The translations under genes were made by a program, and so were the position numbers. Of a stretch of 64,000 nucleotides of DNA, positions 18,183-26,642 are shown piece by piece. Positions within the stretch are counted from its first letter, which is position 1; every line of letters starts with the position of its first letter. The notes beneath the pieces were generated by a model. The model had not been told where the DNA came from. It worked only from the letters and a program-made list of their open reading frames with translations, and did not search any database. Origin of the DNA: Mesorhizobium sp. M2A.F.Ca.ET.046.03.2.1 (GTDB lineage: Bacteria; Pseudomonadota; Alphaproteobacteria; Rhizobiales; Rhizobiaceae); NCBI RefSeq assembly GCF_003952425.1, contig NZ_CP034449.1, positions 1,550,001 through 1,614,000 on the forward strand. Reading direction: 5' to 3'.

Positions 18183-19754
18183 GTGAGCAAGGTCAGGTCC
18201 GCAGCGGAGGCTGTCGCCGCGATAGGCGACGGAGCGGTGGTAGCGGTCAATTCGTCGTCCGGCCTGCTTTGCCCGGATGCCGTGCTTGAAGCCCTTGGCA
18301 AACGTTTCCTAGGCGAAGGGGCGCCGCGCAACATCACCACCATCCATCCGATTGCCGCCGGCGACATGTTCGGCACCAAGGGGGTCGATCACATCGCCCT
18401 GCCGGGCTTGATCAGCCGCATCATCGGCGGCTCATATCCCTCAGGACCGACCAATGCCGAGCCGCCGCTGATCTGGCAGCGTATCCTTGCCGAGGATGTG
18501 GCGGCATGGAACTTCCCCTCCGGGATCGTGTTCGACATGCTACGCGAGGGCGCGGCGCAGCGTCCGGGTGTGTTGACCAAGGTCGGCATGGAGACATTTG
18601 TCGATCCGATGCTCGAGGGCGGAGCCATGAACGCTTCGGCCCGGAAGGCGCCGATCGTGCGGCGCGTCGAATTCAACGGCGAGACCTGGCTTCACTTCCC
18701 TCCCCTCCGGCCGGATGTGGCGATCATCCGCGCGACTACCGCCGACGAGAAGGGAAACCTCACCTTCGAGCAGGAAGGCGCGACGCTTGGCGCCATGGAA
18801 ATGGCGCTTGCGGCGCGCAACTGCGGCGGCATCGTCATTGCCCAGGTCAAGCGCGTCGCGGCTCCGGGCACGCTACGGCCGCATGATGTGCATGTGCCCG
18901 GTATCCTGGTGGATTTCATCGTCGAGGCGCCGGACCAGCTGCAGACCACGGCGACCGCTTATGACCCGGCCATATCGGGAGAACTGTTCCGGCCGCTGCA
19001 CACATTCCGTACCCCGGAATACAATGTCTCCAAGGTCATCGCGCGTCGCGTCGCGCAGGAGCTTCGAGCGGGCTGGGCAGTCAATATCGGCTTCGGAATC
19101 TCGGCCAACGTGCCTCGCATCCTGATCGAAGAGGGCCTGCACGGCGCCGTCACCTGGGTGATCGAGCAAGGGCCGGTGGGCGGCGTGCCGTTGCTCGACT
19201 TCAAGTTCGGCTGCGCCTCCAACGCGGAAGCCTTCGTCGCCTCCCCGCACCTTTTCACCTACTTCCAGGCCGGAGGCTTCGACTGCTCCTTGCTGTCGTT
19301 CCTCGAAATCGGCTCCGACGGATCCGTCAACGTCTCGCGGCTTTCCTCGACGCCGCATCGCACCGCCGGCGCCGGCGGCTTCGTGGACATCACCTCGCGG
19401 GCGCGCAAGATCGTGTTCTCCGGCAACTTCAACGCCGGCGCGAAGATGCGGCTGGAGAACGGCAAGCTGGTCATCGACAAGGAAGGCAAGGTCGCAAAGA
19501 TCGTCCCGAAGGTGGACCAGGTCAGCTTCTCAGGCGCGCGCGCCGTCAGCCAGGGCCAGGACGTCACCTATGTGACGGAAAGATGCGTCATCCGCCTGAC
19601 CGCCGACGGCCTGGTCGTCACCGAAATAGCCCCCGGGCTCGACCTCGAGCGCGATGTCCTGCGGCAGGCGGCGGCTCCTCTCGTGGTCTCGCCGGCACTG
19701 AAGCTGATGGAGGCGGCGCTGTTCCTCGACCAGCCGATCGGGTTGCGGCTGTGA
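18183..19754 (+). CDS. family I CoA-transferase (YdiF / propionate CoA-transferase type)
   Basis: A 523-residue fused alpha-beta CoA-transferase. This family moves CoA from acetyl-CoA or succinyl-CoA to a carboxylic acid through a glutamyl-CoA intermediate. The N-terminal half starts VRSAAEAVAAIGDGAVVAV; the catalytic Glu is expected in VIEQGPVGGVPLLD, followed by FGCASNAEAFVASPHLFTYF and the FDCSLLSFLEIGSDGSVNVS segment. GTG at 18183 follows GGAGAGGTAGC and is preferred over an upstream in-frame start at 18159. It overlaps the enoyl-CoA hydratase start by four bases. Role inferred: activating the carboxylate made by the ALDH. Confidence 0.9.
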   Translation: MSKVRSAAEAVAAIGDGAVVAVNSSSGLLCPDAVLEALGKRFLGEGAPRNITTIHPIAAGDMFGTKGVDHIALPGLISRIIGGSYPSGPTNAEPPLIWQRILAEDVAAWNFPSGIVFDMLREGAAQRPGVLTKVGMETFVDPMLEGGAMNASARKAPIVRRVEFNGETWLHFPPLRPDVAIIRATTADEKGNLTFEQEGATLGAMEMALAARNCGGIVIAQVKRVAAPGTLRPHDVHVPGILVDFIVEAPDQLQTTATAYDPAISGELFRPLHTFRTPEYNVSKVIARRVAQELRAGWAVNIGFGISANVPRILIEEGLHGAVTWVIEQGPVGGVPLLDFKFGCASNAEAFVASPHLFTYFQAGGFDCSLLSFLEIGSDGSVNVSRLSSTPHRTAGAGGFVDITSRARKIVFSGNFNAGAKMRLENGKLVIDKEGKVAKIVPKVDQVSFSGARAVSQGQDVTYVTERCVIRLTADGLVVTEIAPGLDLERDVLRQAAAPLVVSPALKLMEAALFLDQPIGLRL

Positions 19755-20521
19755 GCGATCCCCGCCTCGACCTCAGCTTCGACGGAGCGGTCGCGCGAGT
19801 GACCATCCGCCGGCCTGAGAAGCTCAACGCCCTCGATGCCGCGATGGTCGATGCGCTCGTGCCGTTGTGCAGGGCGGTGGAGCGTTCCGCGGCGAAGGTG
19901 CTGATCCTGTCCGGCGAGGGCGAGAAGTCGTTCTCCGCGGGCGGCGACGTCGCCGCCTGGAGCGCGCTCGACCCGGCGGAGTTCGCGCGCCACTGGATCC
20001 GCGACGGCCATGCCGGCTTCGACGCTCTCGCCAGGCTTTCGCAACCGGTCATTGCCGTCCTCAACGGCCATTGCCTTGGCGGAGGCCTGGAGCTTGCGGC
20101 CTGCGCCGACTATCGGATCGCCGAGAGCCACGCCCGCATCGGTCTGCCTGAAACCGGCCTTGGGATCACACCGGGCTGGTCGGGCACCCAGCGCACGGCT
20201 CGCCGTTTCGGCACCCAGTTGATCCGCCGCATGTCGCTCTTCGGCGAGGTCTATTCCGCCGACGAGGCCTTGAGATTGTCGCTTGTCGACAAGGTCGTCG
20301 GCAAGGGTGACGGCCTCGCGGCGGCCGAACAACTTGCCGCTATCGTCGCAGGCCGGTCCGCTACCGCCACGGAGCTCGCCAAGATGCTCATCAACGCTGC
20401 CGAAGGCGAGGAACGGGAGCGTGTCCTGGATGCGTTTGCCGGACGTATCGCCGCCGGCAGCGACGACCTTCGGGCGGGCCTGGCTGCCTTCCGGGAAAAG
20501 GGCCTCCGGTCGAGAGATTGA
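19751..20521 (+). CDS. enoyl-CoA hydratase/isomerase family protein
   Basis: A 256-residue crotonase-fold protein. The oxyanion-hole segments are SFSAGGDVAAW near residue 60 and NGHCLGGGLELAACADYRIA near residue 105, followed by IGLPETGLGITPGWSGTQR, where the catalytic Glu is in LPETGLG. The other usual hydratase Glu position (GGG-E type) reads GGGLELA, so hydration is plausible, though isomerase or lyase activity is possible. GTG at 19751 overlaps the CoA-transferase stop (GTGA), so the pair is translationally coupled. It would add water to an enoyl-CoA made by the acyl-CoA dehydrogenase. Confidence 0.92.
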   Translation: MSDPRLDLSFDGAVARVTIRRPEKLNALDAAMVDALVPLCRAVERSAAKVLILSGEGEKSFSAGGDVAAWSALDPAEFARHWIRDGHAGFDALARLSQPVIAVLNGHCLGGGLELAACADYRIAESHARIGLPETGLGITPGWSGTQRTARRFGTQLIRRMSLFGEVYSADEALRLSLVDKVVGKGDGLAAAEQLAAIVAGRSATATELAKMLINAAEGEERERVLDAFAGRIAAGSDDLRAGLAAFREKGLRSRD

Positions 20522-20645
20522 TCTCGAGCCCGATCTGAACGCAGTAGAAATCTGTTTCGCAGGGCGGCGGCTGACCACTCAACAGCCCTCGAACGTGGCA
20601 TATCCGTACGGTTGCGAGCGATGCCCGGCTGTCCAGCTTCTGTCT

Positions 20646-21506
20646 TCAACAAACGGAGCGGAAGCGCTCCACGCAGGCGTCCAGCACGTCCCCGGGGTCA
20701 CGCTTCCACCAGTTCTGCGCCGAGAACACCTCCACCTCGCACGGCCCGTCGTAGCCGGCCGCTTCCACCGCCGCGCGGATCGCCTTCAGGTCGGCCACGC
20801 CGTCACCCATCATGCCGCGGTCGAGCAGCACGTCGCGTGTCTGCGCCAGCCAATCGCACAGGTGATAGCCAAAAATGCGTTTCGGCCCGGCCCGCAGCAA
20901 TTCGCCGGCGAGCGCGCGATCCCACCAGACGTGGTAGACGTCGACCGCGACGCCAACGTTGGACGCATCAATGGCAAGGCAAAGATCGACCGCGTCGCGC
21001 ATCGTCACCAGGCAGGAGCGGTCGCCACCATAAACCGGATGCAGCGGTTCGAGAGCCAGGCGAACGCTTCTGGCCGCCGCGTAGGCTGCAGCTTCGGCGA
21101 CACGGTCAGCGACCAGCTTGAGGCTTTCGCCGATGCCTTTCGTTCCCGGCTCGACGCCGCCGCAAACGATGGTCAGAACAGGGGCGCCGAGACCCGCGGC
21201 CATGTCGATCGCGGCGCGGAAATCGTCCATGATCGCCGCGCGGCCGGGCAGCCCCATGGGGCCGGTGAGGTAAGGCGCGCGGCACAGGCCGACGACACTC
21301 AGGCCGGCCGCGCGAACCCGCTCGCCGATCTCGACGGCGCGGTCGCCGATTTCGCGACGCCAGAAGACGATGCCGGGTATGCCGCGCTCAGCGCAGGCAT
21401 CAAGCACACGCTCGATAGGCCAGCCCGCGCCGTGCCCGTCCAGATTATGGCCGAGCGTCGCCGTATTGAGCGCCAGCGCGGAATGGTTCGCCGTGAAGTC
21501 GCGCAT
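20646..21506 (-). CDS. sugar phosphate isomerase/epimerase family protein (AP_endonuc_2 TIM barrel)
   Basis: A 286-residue xylose-isomerase-like TIM barrel. Metal-site residues typical of the family are visible: ALEPLHPVYGGDRS (Glu, His), VGVAVDVYHVWWD (Asp, His), YHLCDWL (His, Asp) and CEVEVFS (Glu). N-terminal ALNTATLGHNLDG and the segment RVLDACAERGIPGIVFWRREIG fit the hydroxypyruvate isomerase/IolE side of the family. It is last in a four-gene operon, eight bases after the DUF993 gene. It could isomerise or dehydrate a keto-sugar intermediate; no substrate is evident. Confidence 0.88.
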   Translation of the reverse strand: MRDFTANHSALALNTATLGHNLDGHGAGWPIERVLDACAERGIPGIVFWRREIGDRAVEIGERVRAAGLSVVGLCRAPYLTGPMGLPGRAAIMDDFRAAIDMAAGLGAPVLTIVCGGVEPGTKGIGESLKLVADRVAEAAAYAAARSVRLALEPLHPVYGGDRSCLVTMRDAVDLCLAIDASNVGVAVDVYHVWWDRALAGELLRAGPKRIFGYHLCDWLAQTRDVLLDRGMMGDGVADLKAIRAAVEAAGYDGPCEVEVFSAQNWWKRDPGDVLDACVERFRSVC

Positions 21507-21514
21507 GTTTCCGG

Positions 21515-22663
21515 TCAGAGCCCATAAAGGGCAAGCAGCTTGCGCATGCGTGCGGCCGCCAGCTCGGGATCCGCCAGGAGGCCGCAGCCGTCGGCCAGCT
21601 TGAACACTTCCACGAAATAGGGCAGCGGCCGCATCGACTGGGCGCCCCCGAGCATGACGAAATGATCCTGGAACCCGTTCAGCCAGGCGAGGAACACGAC
21701 CCCCGTCTTGTAGTATTGGGTGGGCGCTCGAAAGATCAGACGCGCGAGCGGCACGGTAGGATCCAGCGCGGCGTGGAACCCCTGGCTATCGCCCCGGCCG
21801 AGCCGATCGATGGCGTAGGCGGCGGCCGGCGCCAAGGGATCGAAGATACCAAGCAGAGCGTGCGAGAACCCCTGTTCGTCACCCGCGATCAGCTCCGGAT
21901 AATTGAAGTCGTCGCCGGTATACATCTTCACGCCGGCGGGCAGACGGCGGCGCATCGCGATCTCCTTCTCCTTGTCGAGGAGGGAAATCTTGATGCCGTC
22001 GACCCTAGCGGTGTTGTTTCCGATGATCGCCAAGACCGTCTCGAGCGCGTCCTCGAAGCGGGCGGCTCCCCAATAACCCTTGAGGGCCGGATCGAACATC
22101 TCTCCCAGCCAGTGCAGGATCACCGGCCTGTCGCAGCGCGCGAGCACATCGCCATAGATCGAAACATAATCCTCGGGCGAACGCGCCACGGCCGCCAATG
22201 CCCGGCTGGCCATGACGATCAATCTGCCGCCGACCTTCTGGATGGCCTCGAGCTGCTCGAAATAGGCTCGGCGAACATCGTCGAGCGTGCGTGCATCGGC
22301 CGGTCCGAGCTGATCGGTGCCGGCGCCGTTGAAGACGAGCGCGTCGGGCAGCTCGCTCCTGGTCCTGCGGATCAGCTCCAAGGCCGAAGGCCAATCGAGG
22401 CCCATGCCACGCTGCGCGGTGTCCATCGCCTCGGCGATGCCGAGGCCGAGGCCGTGAAGATGGCACCTGAATGCCATCGTGGCCTTCCAGTCGATGGCGG
22501 CGGGACCGCCGGGATCGTTGAAGCTGAAAGGATCCGCCACAACATGGGCCGCCGACAGCACGGTACGTGGCGCATCAGAGGGCAATCGCGCGGCCGGAAT
22601 CGTCTTGCCTTGAAGCCGGTAGTCGGAAAGTCTGCCCGTGTTATCCGGCAGTTGGATGATCAT
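21515..22663 (-). CDS. DUF993 family protein, dihydrodipicolinate-synthase-like TIM barrel
   Basis: A 382-residue protein resembling DUF993, a family annotated as dihydrodipicolinate-synthase-like. Visible stretches are SFNDPGGPAAIDWKATMAFR near residue 50, LPDALVFNGAGTDQLGP, RPVILHWLGEMFDPALKGYW, ARVDGIKISLLDKEKE with a central Lys candidate Schiff-base residue, and MYTGDDFNYPELIAGDEQGFSHALLG. Related class I aldolases use such a Lys for C-C cleavage, so retro-aldol cleavage of an oxidised intermediate is plausible; this is inference. It lies between the SDR and the TIM-barrel isomerase genes. Confidence 0.82.
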   Translation of the reverse strand: MIIQLPDNTGRLSDYRLQGKTIPAARLPSDAPRTVLSAAHVVADPFSFNDPGGPAAIDWKATMAFRCHLHGLGLGIAEAMDTAQRGMGLDWPSALELIRRTRSELPDALVFNGAGTDQLGPADARTLDDVRRAYFEQLEAIQKVGGRLIVMASRALAAVARSPEDYVSIYGDVLARCDRPVILHWLGEMFDPALKGYWGAARFEDALETVLAIIGNNTARVDGIKISLLDKEKEIAMRRRLPAGVKMYTGDDFNYPELIAGDEQGFSHALLGIFDPLAPAAAYAIDRLGRGDSQGFHAALDPTVPLARLIFRAPTQYYKTGVVFLAWLNGFQDHFVMLGGAQSMRPLPYFVEVFKLADGCGLLADPELAAARMRKLLALYGL

Positions 22664-22690
22664 GGCGTTCTCCCTGACGATACGCCGCAG

Positions 22691-23473
22691 TCAGAACCGC
22701 GGCACCAGCATGCCCGCGTCGACGGCAATGACATGGCCGGTCGTATAGGGCAGCTCGCCCGTGGCGAGCGTCGCCATGACGCGACCGACATCTTCCGGCT
22801 TGCCGAGGCGGCTTATCAATGTCAGCCCCTCCTCGTCGATGCGGCGCTGATAAGTCTCGCTGACCGCCTTGGTCATGGCCGTTTCGATCAGGCCAGGCCT
22901 GATGTCGTAGACAGCGATGTTCTCGCGACCAAGGCGGACGGCGAAGACCTGGCTGACCATCGCGGACCCGGCCTTGGACACGCAATATTCGGCGCGCGGC
23001 TCCGCCACCGCCGTGGCATTGGAGGAAGAGACGTTGATCAGGCTGTAGAAGCGGCCGTCATCGCGCTCGCGGGCAAGCAGCCGCCTAGCCCAACGCTGCG
23101 ACAGGAAGAACTGCGCCTTGGTGTTGATTGCCTGGCAGCGGTTGTAGCTCTCCTCCGTCACGTCGAGCGGGTCGCCGCGAGAAATGACCGACACGCCGGC
23201 ATTGTTGATCAGCGTCGACAGGGGACCGATGGCGGCCTCGGCGGCTTCGAGCATGCTTTCGTGGCCGCCGAGATCGGCAACGTCGCCCGCGACACGCGCG
23301 ACCGGGCCGCCGAGCGCAGCGACGGCGGCTTCGGCGGCTTTCAATTCCTCGTCATCGGACGGACCGTTGAGCGCCACGCCGAATCCGCGCCGGGCGAGCT
23401 CCAATGCCGTCGCAAGCCCGATGCCGCGGCTCGATCCCGTGACGAAGGCTGCATGACGCGATCCGGCACTCAC
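22691..23473 (-). CDS. short-chain dehydrogenase/reductase (3-ketoacyl reductase type)
   Basis: A 260-residue classical SDR. The cofactor motif is VTGSSRGIGLATALEL (TGxxxGIG) at the N-terminus, then NNAG in LINNAGVSVI, catalytic Ser in NVSSSNATAV, and YxxxK as YCVSKAGSAMVSQ; PGLIETAMT and GHVIAVDAGMLVPRF complete the fold. It probably oxidises a hydroxyacyl or sugar hydroxyl, or reduces a keto group. It overlaps the acyl-CoA dehydrogenase stop by four bases and is followed 27 bases on by the DUF993 gene, so all belong to one transcript. Confidence 0.92.
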   Translation of the reverse strand: MSAGSRHAAFVTGSSRGIGLATALELARRGFGVALNGPSDDEELKAAEAAVAALGGPVARVAGDVADLGGHESMLEAAEAAIGPLSTLINNAGVSVISRGDPLDVTEESYNRCQAINTKAQFFLSQRWARRLLARERDDGRFYSLINVSSSNATAVAEPRAEYCVSKAGSAMVSQVFAVRLGRENIAVYDIRPGLIETAMTKAVSETYQRRIDEEGLTLISRLGKPEDVGRVMATLATGELPYTTGHVIAVDAGMLVPRF

Positions 23474-24615
23474 GCCCGGGCTCCATGCTTGAGGAGCTCG
23501 CGGGCGATGATCATGCGCTGGATCTGGTTGGTGCCTTCATAGATCTGGGTGATCTTGGCATCCCGATAGAGGCGCTCGACCTCGAAGCCGCGTATGTAGC
23601 CGGAGCCGCCGAAGACCTGCACGGCATCGGCGGTGCGCGCCACGGCTATGTCTCCCGCGAAACATTTGGCGATCGAGCAGGCCTTGGTTGCATTCTCCCC
23701 CGCATCGATCTTCTCGGCGGCGCTGCGCACGAGCAGACGGGCCGCCTCGATGTCCTTCGCCATGTCGGCAAGCAGCCACTGCACGCCCTGGAAATCGGCA
23801 ATCGGCTTGCCGAACTGACGCCGCTGCTGGGCATAGTCGACCGCTGCCTCGAGCCCGGCCTGCGCTATGCCGACGGCCAGCGAGGCGATGCCGACACGCC
23901 CCTTGTCCAGCACGCTCATCATCATGTGGAAACCGCGACCTTCTTCGCCCAGCAGCGCTTCGGGACCCAGGACGACATCGTTGAAATTGAGCGCGCCGAC
24001 CTGGCTGGCCCGCTGACCCATCTTATGTTCCTTCGGACCGCGCTCTATTCCCTTGGCGTGCAGGTCGACGATGAAGATCGACATGCCGCGATGGCCCGCA
24101 TCCTTGTCGGTGCGCGCCAGCACGAAACCGACGTCGGCGACCGGCGCGTTGTGGATCCAGATCTTGCCGCCGTCCAGCCGCCATCCGTGCCCGTCGCGCG
24201 TGGCGGTGGTGCGTATCCCGGAAACATCGGTCCCGGCTTCAGGCTCGGTGATGCAGTAGGCAGCCTTCTTCTCGGCGCGCATGGCCGGACCCAGCCACTG
24301 CTGCCGCTGCGCCTCGCTGCCATGCTGGACAAGCAAGGTGCTGATCAGCTCGACGAGGCCGCATTGATCGGCGACGGACGCATAGCCGCGCGACAGCTCT
24401 TCCATCACCAGCGCATAGGTAAGCGTGTCGAAGCCGGGACCGCCCATGGCCTCCGGAACGCCGATACCGAAGAGACCGAGCTCGCCCATCTGCTCATATA
24501 TCTCGCCAGGAAAGCGCTCATCCCGATCAAGCGCCTCTGCAACTGGACGAATGACATCCTCGGCAAACTGGCGCGCCATCTCGCGCACCTGCTGCTGCGT
24601 TTCGCTCAGCGGCAC
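23470..24615 (-). CDS. acyl-CoA dehydrogenase
   Basis: A 381-residue FAD acyl-CoA dehydrogenase with the three-domain layout. The N-terminal helical domain starts LSETQQQVREMARQFAEDVI; the middle strands show CITEPEAGTDVSG and GWRLDGGKIWIHNAPVAD; the C-terminal domain has GVQWLLADMAKDIEAARLL, the QVFGGSGYIRGFEVERLYRDA motif and ITQIYEGTNQIQRMIIARELL, whose Glu (YEGT) is the catalytic base. It desaturates an acyl-CoA thioester. It begins the leftward operon acyl-CoA dehydrogenase, SDR, DUF993, isomerase, immediately downstream of operator 24631-24646. Confidence 0.94.
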   Translation of the reverse strand: MPLSETQQQVREMARQFAEDVIRPVAEALDRDERFPGEIYEQMGELGLFGIGVPEAMGGPGFDTLTYALVMEELSRGYASVADQCGLVELISTLLVQHGSEAQRQQWLGPAMRAEKKAAYCITEPEAGTDVSGIRTTATRDGHGWRLDGGKIWIHNAPVADVGFVLARTDKDAGHRGMSIFIVDLHAKGIERGPKEHKMGQRASQVGALNFNDVVLGPEALLGEEGRGFHMMMSVLDKGRVGIASLAVGIAQAGLEAAVDYAQQRRQFGKPIADFQGVQWLLADMAKDIEAARLLVRSAAEKIDAGENATKACSIAKCFAGDIAVARTADAVQVFGGSGYIRGFEVERLYRDAKITQIYEGTNQIQRMIIARELLKHGARA

Positions 24616-24630
24616 GGCCGACCTCCCTAT

Positions 24631-24646
24631 GTAACTATCTAGTTAC
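24631..24646. promoter_or_regulatory. putative TetR operator 3 (perfect palindrome)
   Basis: GTAACTATCTAGTTAC: 7-bp arms around TC, fully palindromic apart from the two central bases. It lies 15 bases upstream of the acyl-CoA dehydrogenase start. Confidence 0.82.
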
Positions 24647-24744
24647 TCCTACGCTGGAATCGTCGGCGGCGTCAAGCGGCGGACTTCGCATCGCCATGCG
24701 TTGCCGTTACAAGTGCTTGCGGCTTCGGTCGAACTTAACTAGAA

Positions 24745-24760
24745 ATAACCAGATGGTTAC
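24745..24760. promoter_or_regulatory. putative TetR operator 4
   Basis: ATAACCAGATGGTTAC: arms TAACCA / TGGTTA around GA. It has the same layout as the palindrome at 24631 with one symmetrical base change per arm. A further half-site, TTAACTAGA, sits just upstream at 24735-24743. It is 14 bases before the aldo/keto reductase start at 24775. Confidence 0.75.
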
Positions 24761-24774
24761 TAATGGAGGATATC

Positions 24775-25791
24775 ATGAAGCCATCTGACAAGCGCGTATT
24801 CGGCCGGTCCGGCCTCAACGTCACGGCCTTCGCGTTCGGAACCGCTCCCATCGGCAATTTCCTTCATCCCATAGACGAGCAGACCGCGGATGCCATGATT
24901 CAGACCGCATGGGACGCGGGCATACGCTTCTACGACACGGCGCCGATGTACGGCCACGGCCTCTCGGAACTGCGGGCCGGGCATTCGCTGCGCTGGAAGA
25001 AGCGCGACGAGTTCGTCCTCGCCAGCAAGGTGGGCCGGGTGCTGAAGCCCGCGAAGCGCTCCGAGATCGACTTCGCGCCGTGGTCAAACGCCGCGCCGAA
25101 CACCATGAATTTCGATTACTCCTACGACGGCACAATGCGGTCGTTCGAGGATTCGCTGCAGCGCCTGGCGCTTGAACACATCGACATGCTGTTCATCCAT
25201 GACATCGATCGGTTCACCCGTGGCGACGAGCAGCCGGAAGTGTTCCGGCAGGCGATGGATGGCTGCTGGCGGGCATTGGAGAAACTGCGCTCCGAAGGCG
25301 TCGTGAAGGCGATCGGCGTTGGGGTCAACGAATGGCAGGTTTGCCACGAGGCGCTGAAGCAGCGCGACTTCGACTGCTTCCTGCTGGCGGGCCGCTATAC
25401 GCTGCTCGAACAGGAAGCCCTCGACGAGTTCCTGCCGCTTTGCGTCGAGCGCGGCGCGGCGGTGCTGGTCGGCGGGGGCTTCAATTCCGGCATCCTGGCC
25501 ACGGGCGCCGTTCCCGGCGCCAAGTACAATTATTCACCGGCGCCAAAGCCCGTCATGGAGAAAGTGGCGAAGATCGAGGAGGTCTGCCGCGCGCATGGCG
25601 TGCCGCTGCCGGCCGCCGCCTTGCAGTTCGTGGTGGCGCATCCGGCCATCCCGTCCTTCTGCGCCGGCACTCGCACTGTCCAGCAACTCGAGCAGAACCT
25701 TGCCTGGTTCAGTTACCCGATCCCCGGCGAGTTCTGGCAAGACCTGAAGAAGAACGGGCTGTTGCGGGAAGACGCGCCGGTGCCGGCATGA
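24775..25791 (+). CDS. aldo/keto reductase (aldose 1-dehydrogenase / pyridoxal dehydrogenase type)
   Basis: A 338-residue AKR similar to the L-fucose or D-threo-aldose 1-dehydrogenase and pyridoxal 4-dehydrogenase group. The catalytic residues appear in GIRFYDTAPMYGHG (Asp, Tyr), VLASKVGRVL (Lys) and DMLFIHDIDRF (His). ALQFVVAHPAIPSFCAGTRTVQQLEQN provides the C-terminal cofactor loop. ATG at 24775 follows TGGAGGATATC; an ATG at 24763 would lie within that binding site region and is less likely. It probably oxidises an aldose to a lactone. It overlaps the MaoC gene by four bases and is divergent from the acyl-CoA dehydrogenase operon. Confidence 0.9.
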   Translation: MKPSDKRVFGRSGLNVTAFAFGTAPIGNFLHPIDEQTADAMIQTAWDAGIRFYDTAPMYGHGLSELRAGHSLRWKKRDEFVLASKVGRVLKPAKRSEIDFAPWSNAAPNTMNFDYSYDGTMRSFEDSLQRLALEHIDMLFIHDIDRFTRGDEQPEVFRQAMDGCWRALEKLRSEGVVKAIGVGVNEWQVCHEALKQRDFDCFLLAGRYTLLEQEALDEFLPLCVERGAAVLVGGGFNSGILATGAVPGAKYNYSPAPKPVMEKVAKIEEVCRAHGVPLPAAALQFVVAHPAIPSFCAGTRTVQQLEQNLAWFSYPIPGEFWQDLKKNGLLREDAPVPA

Positions 25792-26267
25792 GTGTCGACG
25801 TCCGAGGGAAATCGCTCACAGGCCTCGGGTTGAGCTACGAGGACGTGGAGATCGGCGACCATTTCGAAACGCCTTCCACAGAAGTGACCGCGGCCATCAT
25901 AGAAGCGCTCGCGGAAATGACCGGTGACCGGTTCGAAATCCACATGAGCGACGAGGCGGCACATCGGCACGGCTTCCCGGCGCGTGTAGCGCATGGTCTG
26001 CTTGTGCTGTCCCTTGTCGATGGTCTGAAGAACAATGCCGTCGCCCGGTTCCGAGCCGTGGCCTCGCTCGGCTGGAGCTGGAGGTTTTCAGCCCCGGTGC
26101 TCGCCGGCGACATCATCAAAGCCGAGGTGACGGTCGCGGAAAAGCGGGCCACTCGCAATCCGGCCCGCGCGATTGTTCGTCTGCGGTTCGTCGTTTGCAA
26201 TCAGTGGGGACGGACCGTACAGGAAGGCGAGAACGAGTTGATGATTTATCGACGTGACATGGCTTGA
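25788..26267 (+). CDS. MaoC-like hot-dog dehydratase
   Basis: A 159-residue hot-dog-fold protein of the MaoC/(R)-hydratase group. The dehydratase signature is recognisable: DRFEIHMSDEAAHRHGFPARVAHGLL, with the Asp/His pair of the family at about residues 44-60, followed by WSWRFSAPVLAGDII and VTVAEKRATRNPARAIV. It hydrates or dehydrates an enoyl-CoA, possibly with the other stereochemistry from the crotonase at 19751. It overlaps the aldo/keto reductase stop (ATGA). It is the last cargo gene before the right end of the island. Confidence 0.9.
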   Translation: MSVDVRGKSLTGLGLSYEDVEIGDHFETPSTEVTAAIIEALAEMTGDRFEIHMSDEAAHRHGFPARVAHGLLVLSLVDGLKNNAVARFRAVASLGWSWRFSAPVLAGDIIKAEVTVAEKRATRNPARAIVRLRFVVCNQWGRTVQEGENELMIYRRDMA

Positions 26268-26624
26268 GAGAATTCGTTCCTACCTCCATAGAGGCAAAGC
26301 ACGCGATCTGCTTTCAGGCAACGACGGAGCTTGACTCTACGACCGAGATGAGGCGCAAGGCTGACATTCCTTGCGCATGACTTTCGAATATCGCCTAAGA
26401 TTGATGCTCACTCCGCCAGTCCCAAGATGATGACGGTTTCAATCTCCGATACGCTGCCTCCGCGTAGCGAACCCTGAGGCCCGATCACCGCGCCATCCGA
26501 GATACAGTGGCAAGGGACGCACAGGTTCTATTGGGGAACCGAACCTATCCATTTCTATTGGTAGCAACTGCGGCTGACCTTCCCTACGCATCTGAAAGCA
26601 AACGAGGATTTTTTTCACTAAGAT
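26268..26624. other. non-coding right edge of island
   Basis: About 360 bases after the MaoC gene without a convincing reading frame, promoter or repeat. It ends at the attR-like repeat at 26625. It is probably the decayed end of the element. Confidence 0.5.
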
Positions 26625-26642
26625 TCCGCCTCTGGCACCATC
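26625..26642 (+). other. attR-like degenerate direct repeat of tRNA-Phe 3' end
   Basis: TCCGCCTCTGGCACCATC matches 5423-5441 except for one missing G in the GGG of the acceptor stem. The flanks differ from the tRNA, so it is not a second tRNA. It lies 357 bases after the last cargo gene and marks the likely island boundary. Confidence 0.75.
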
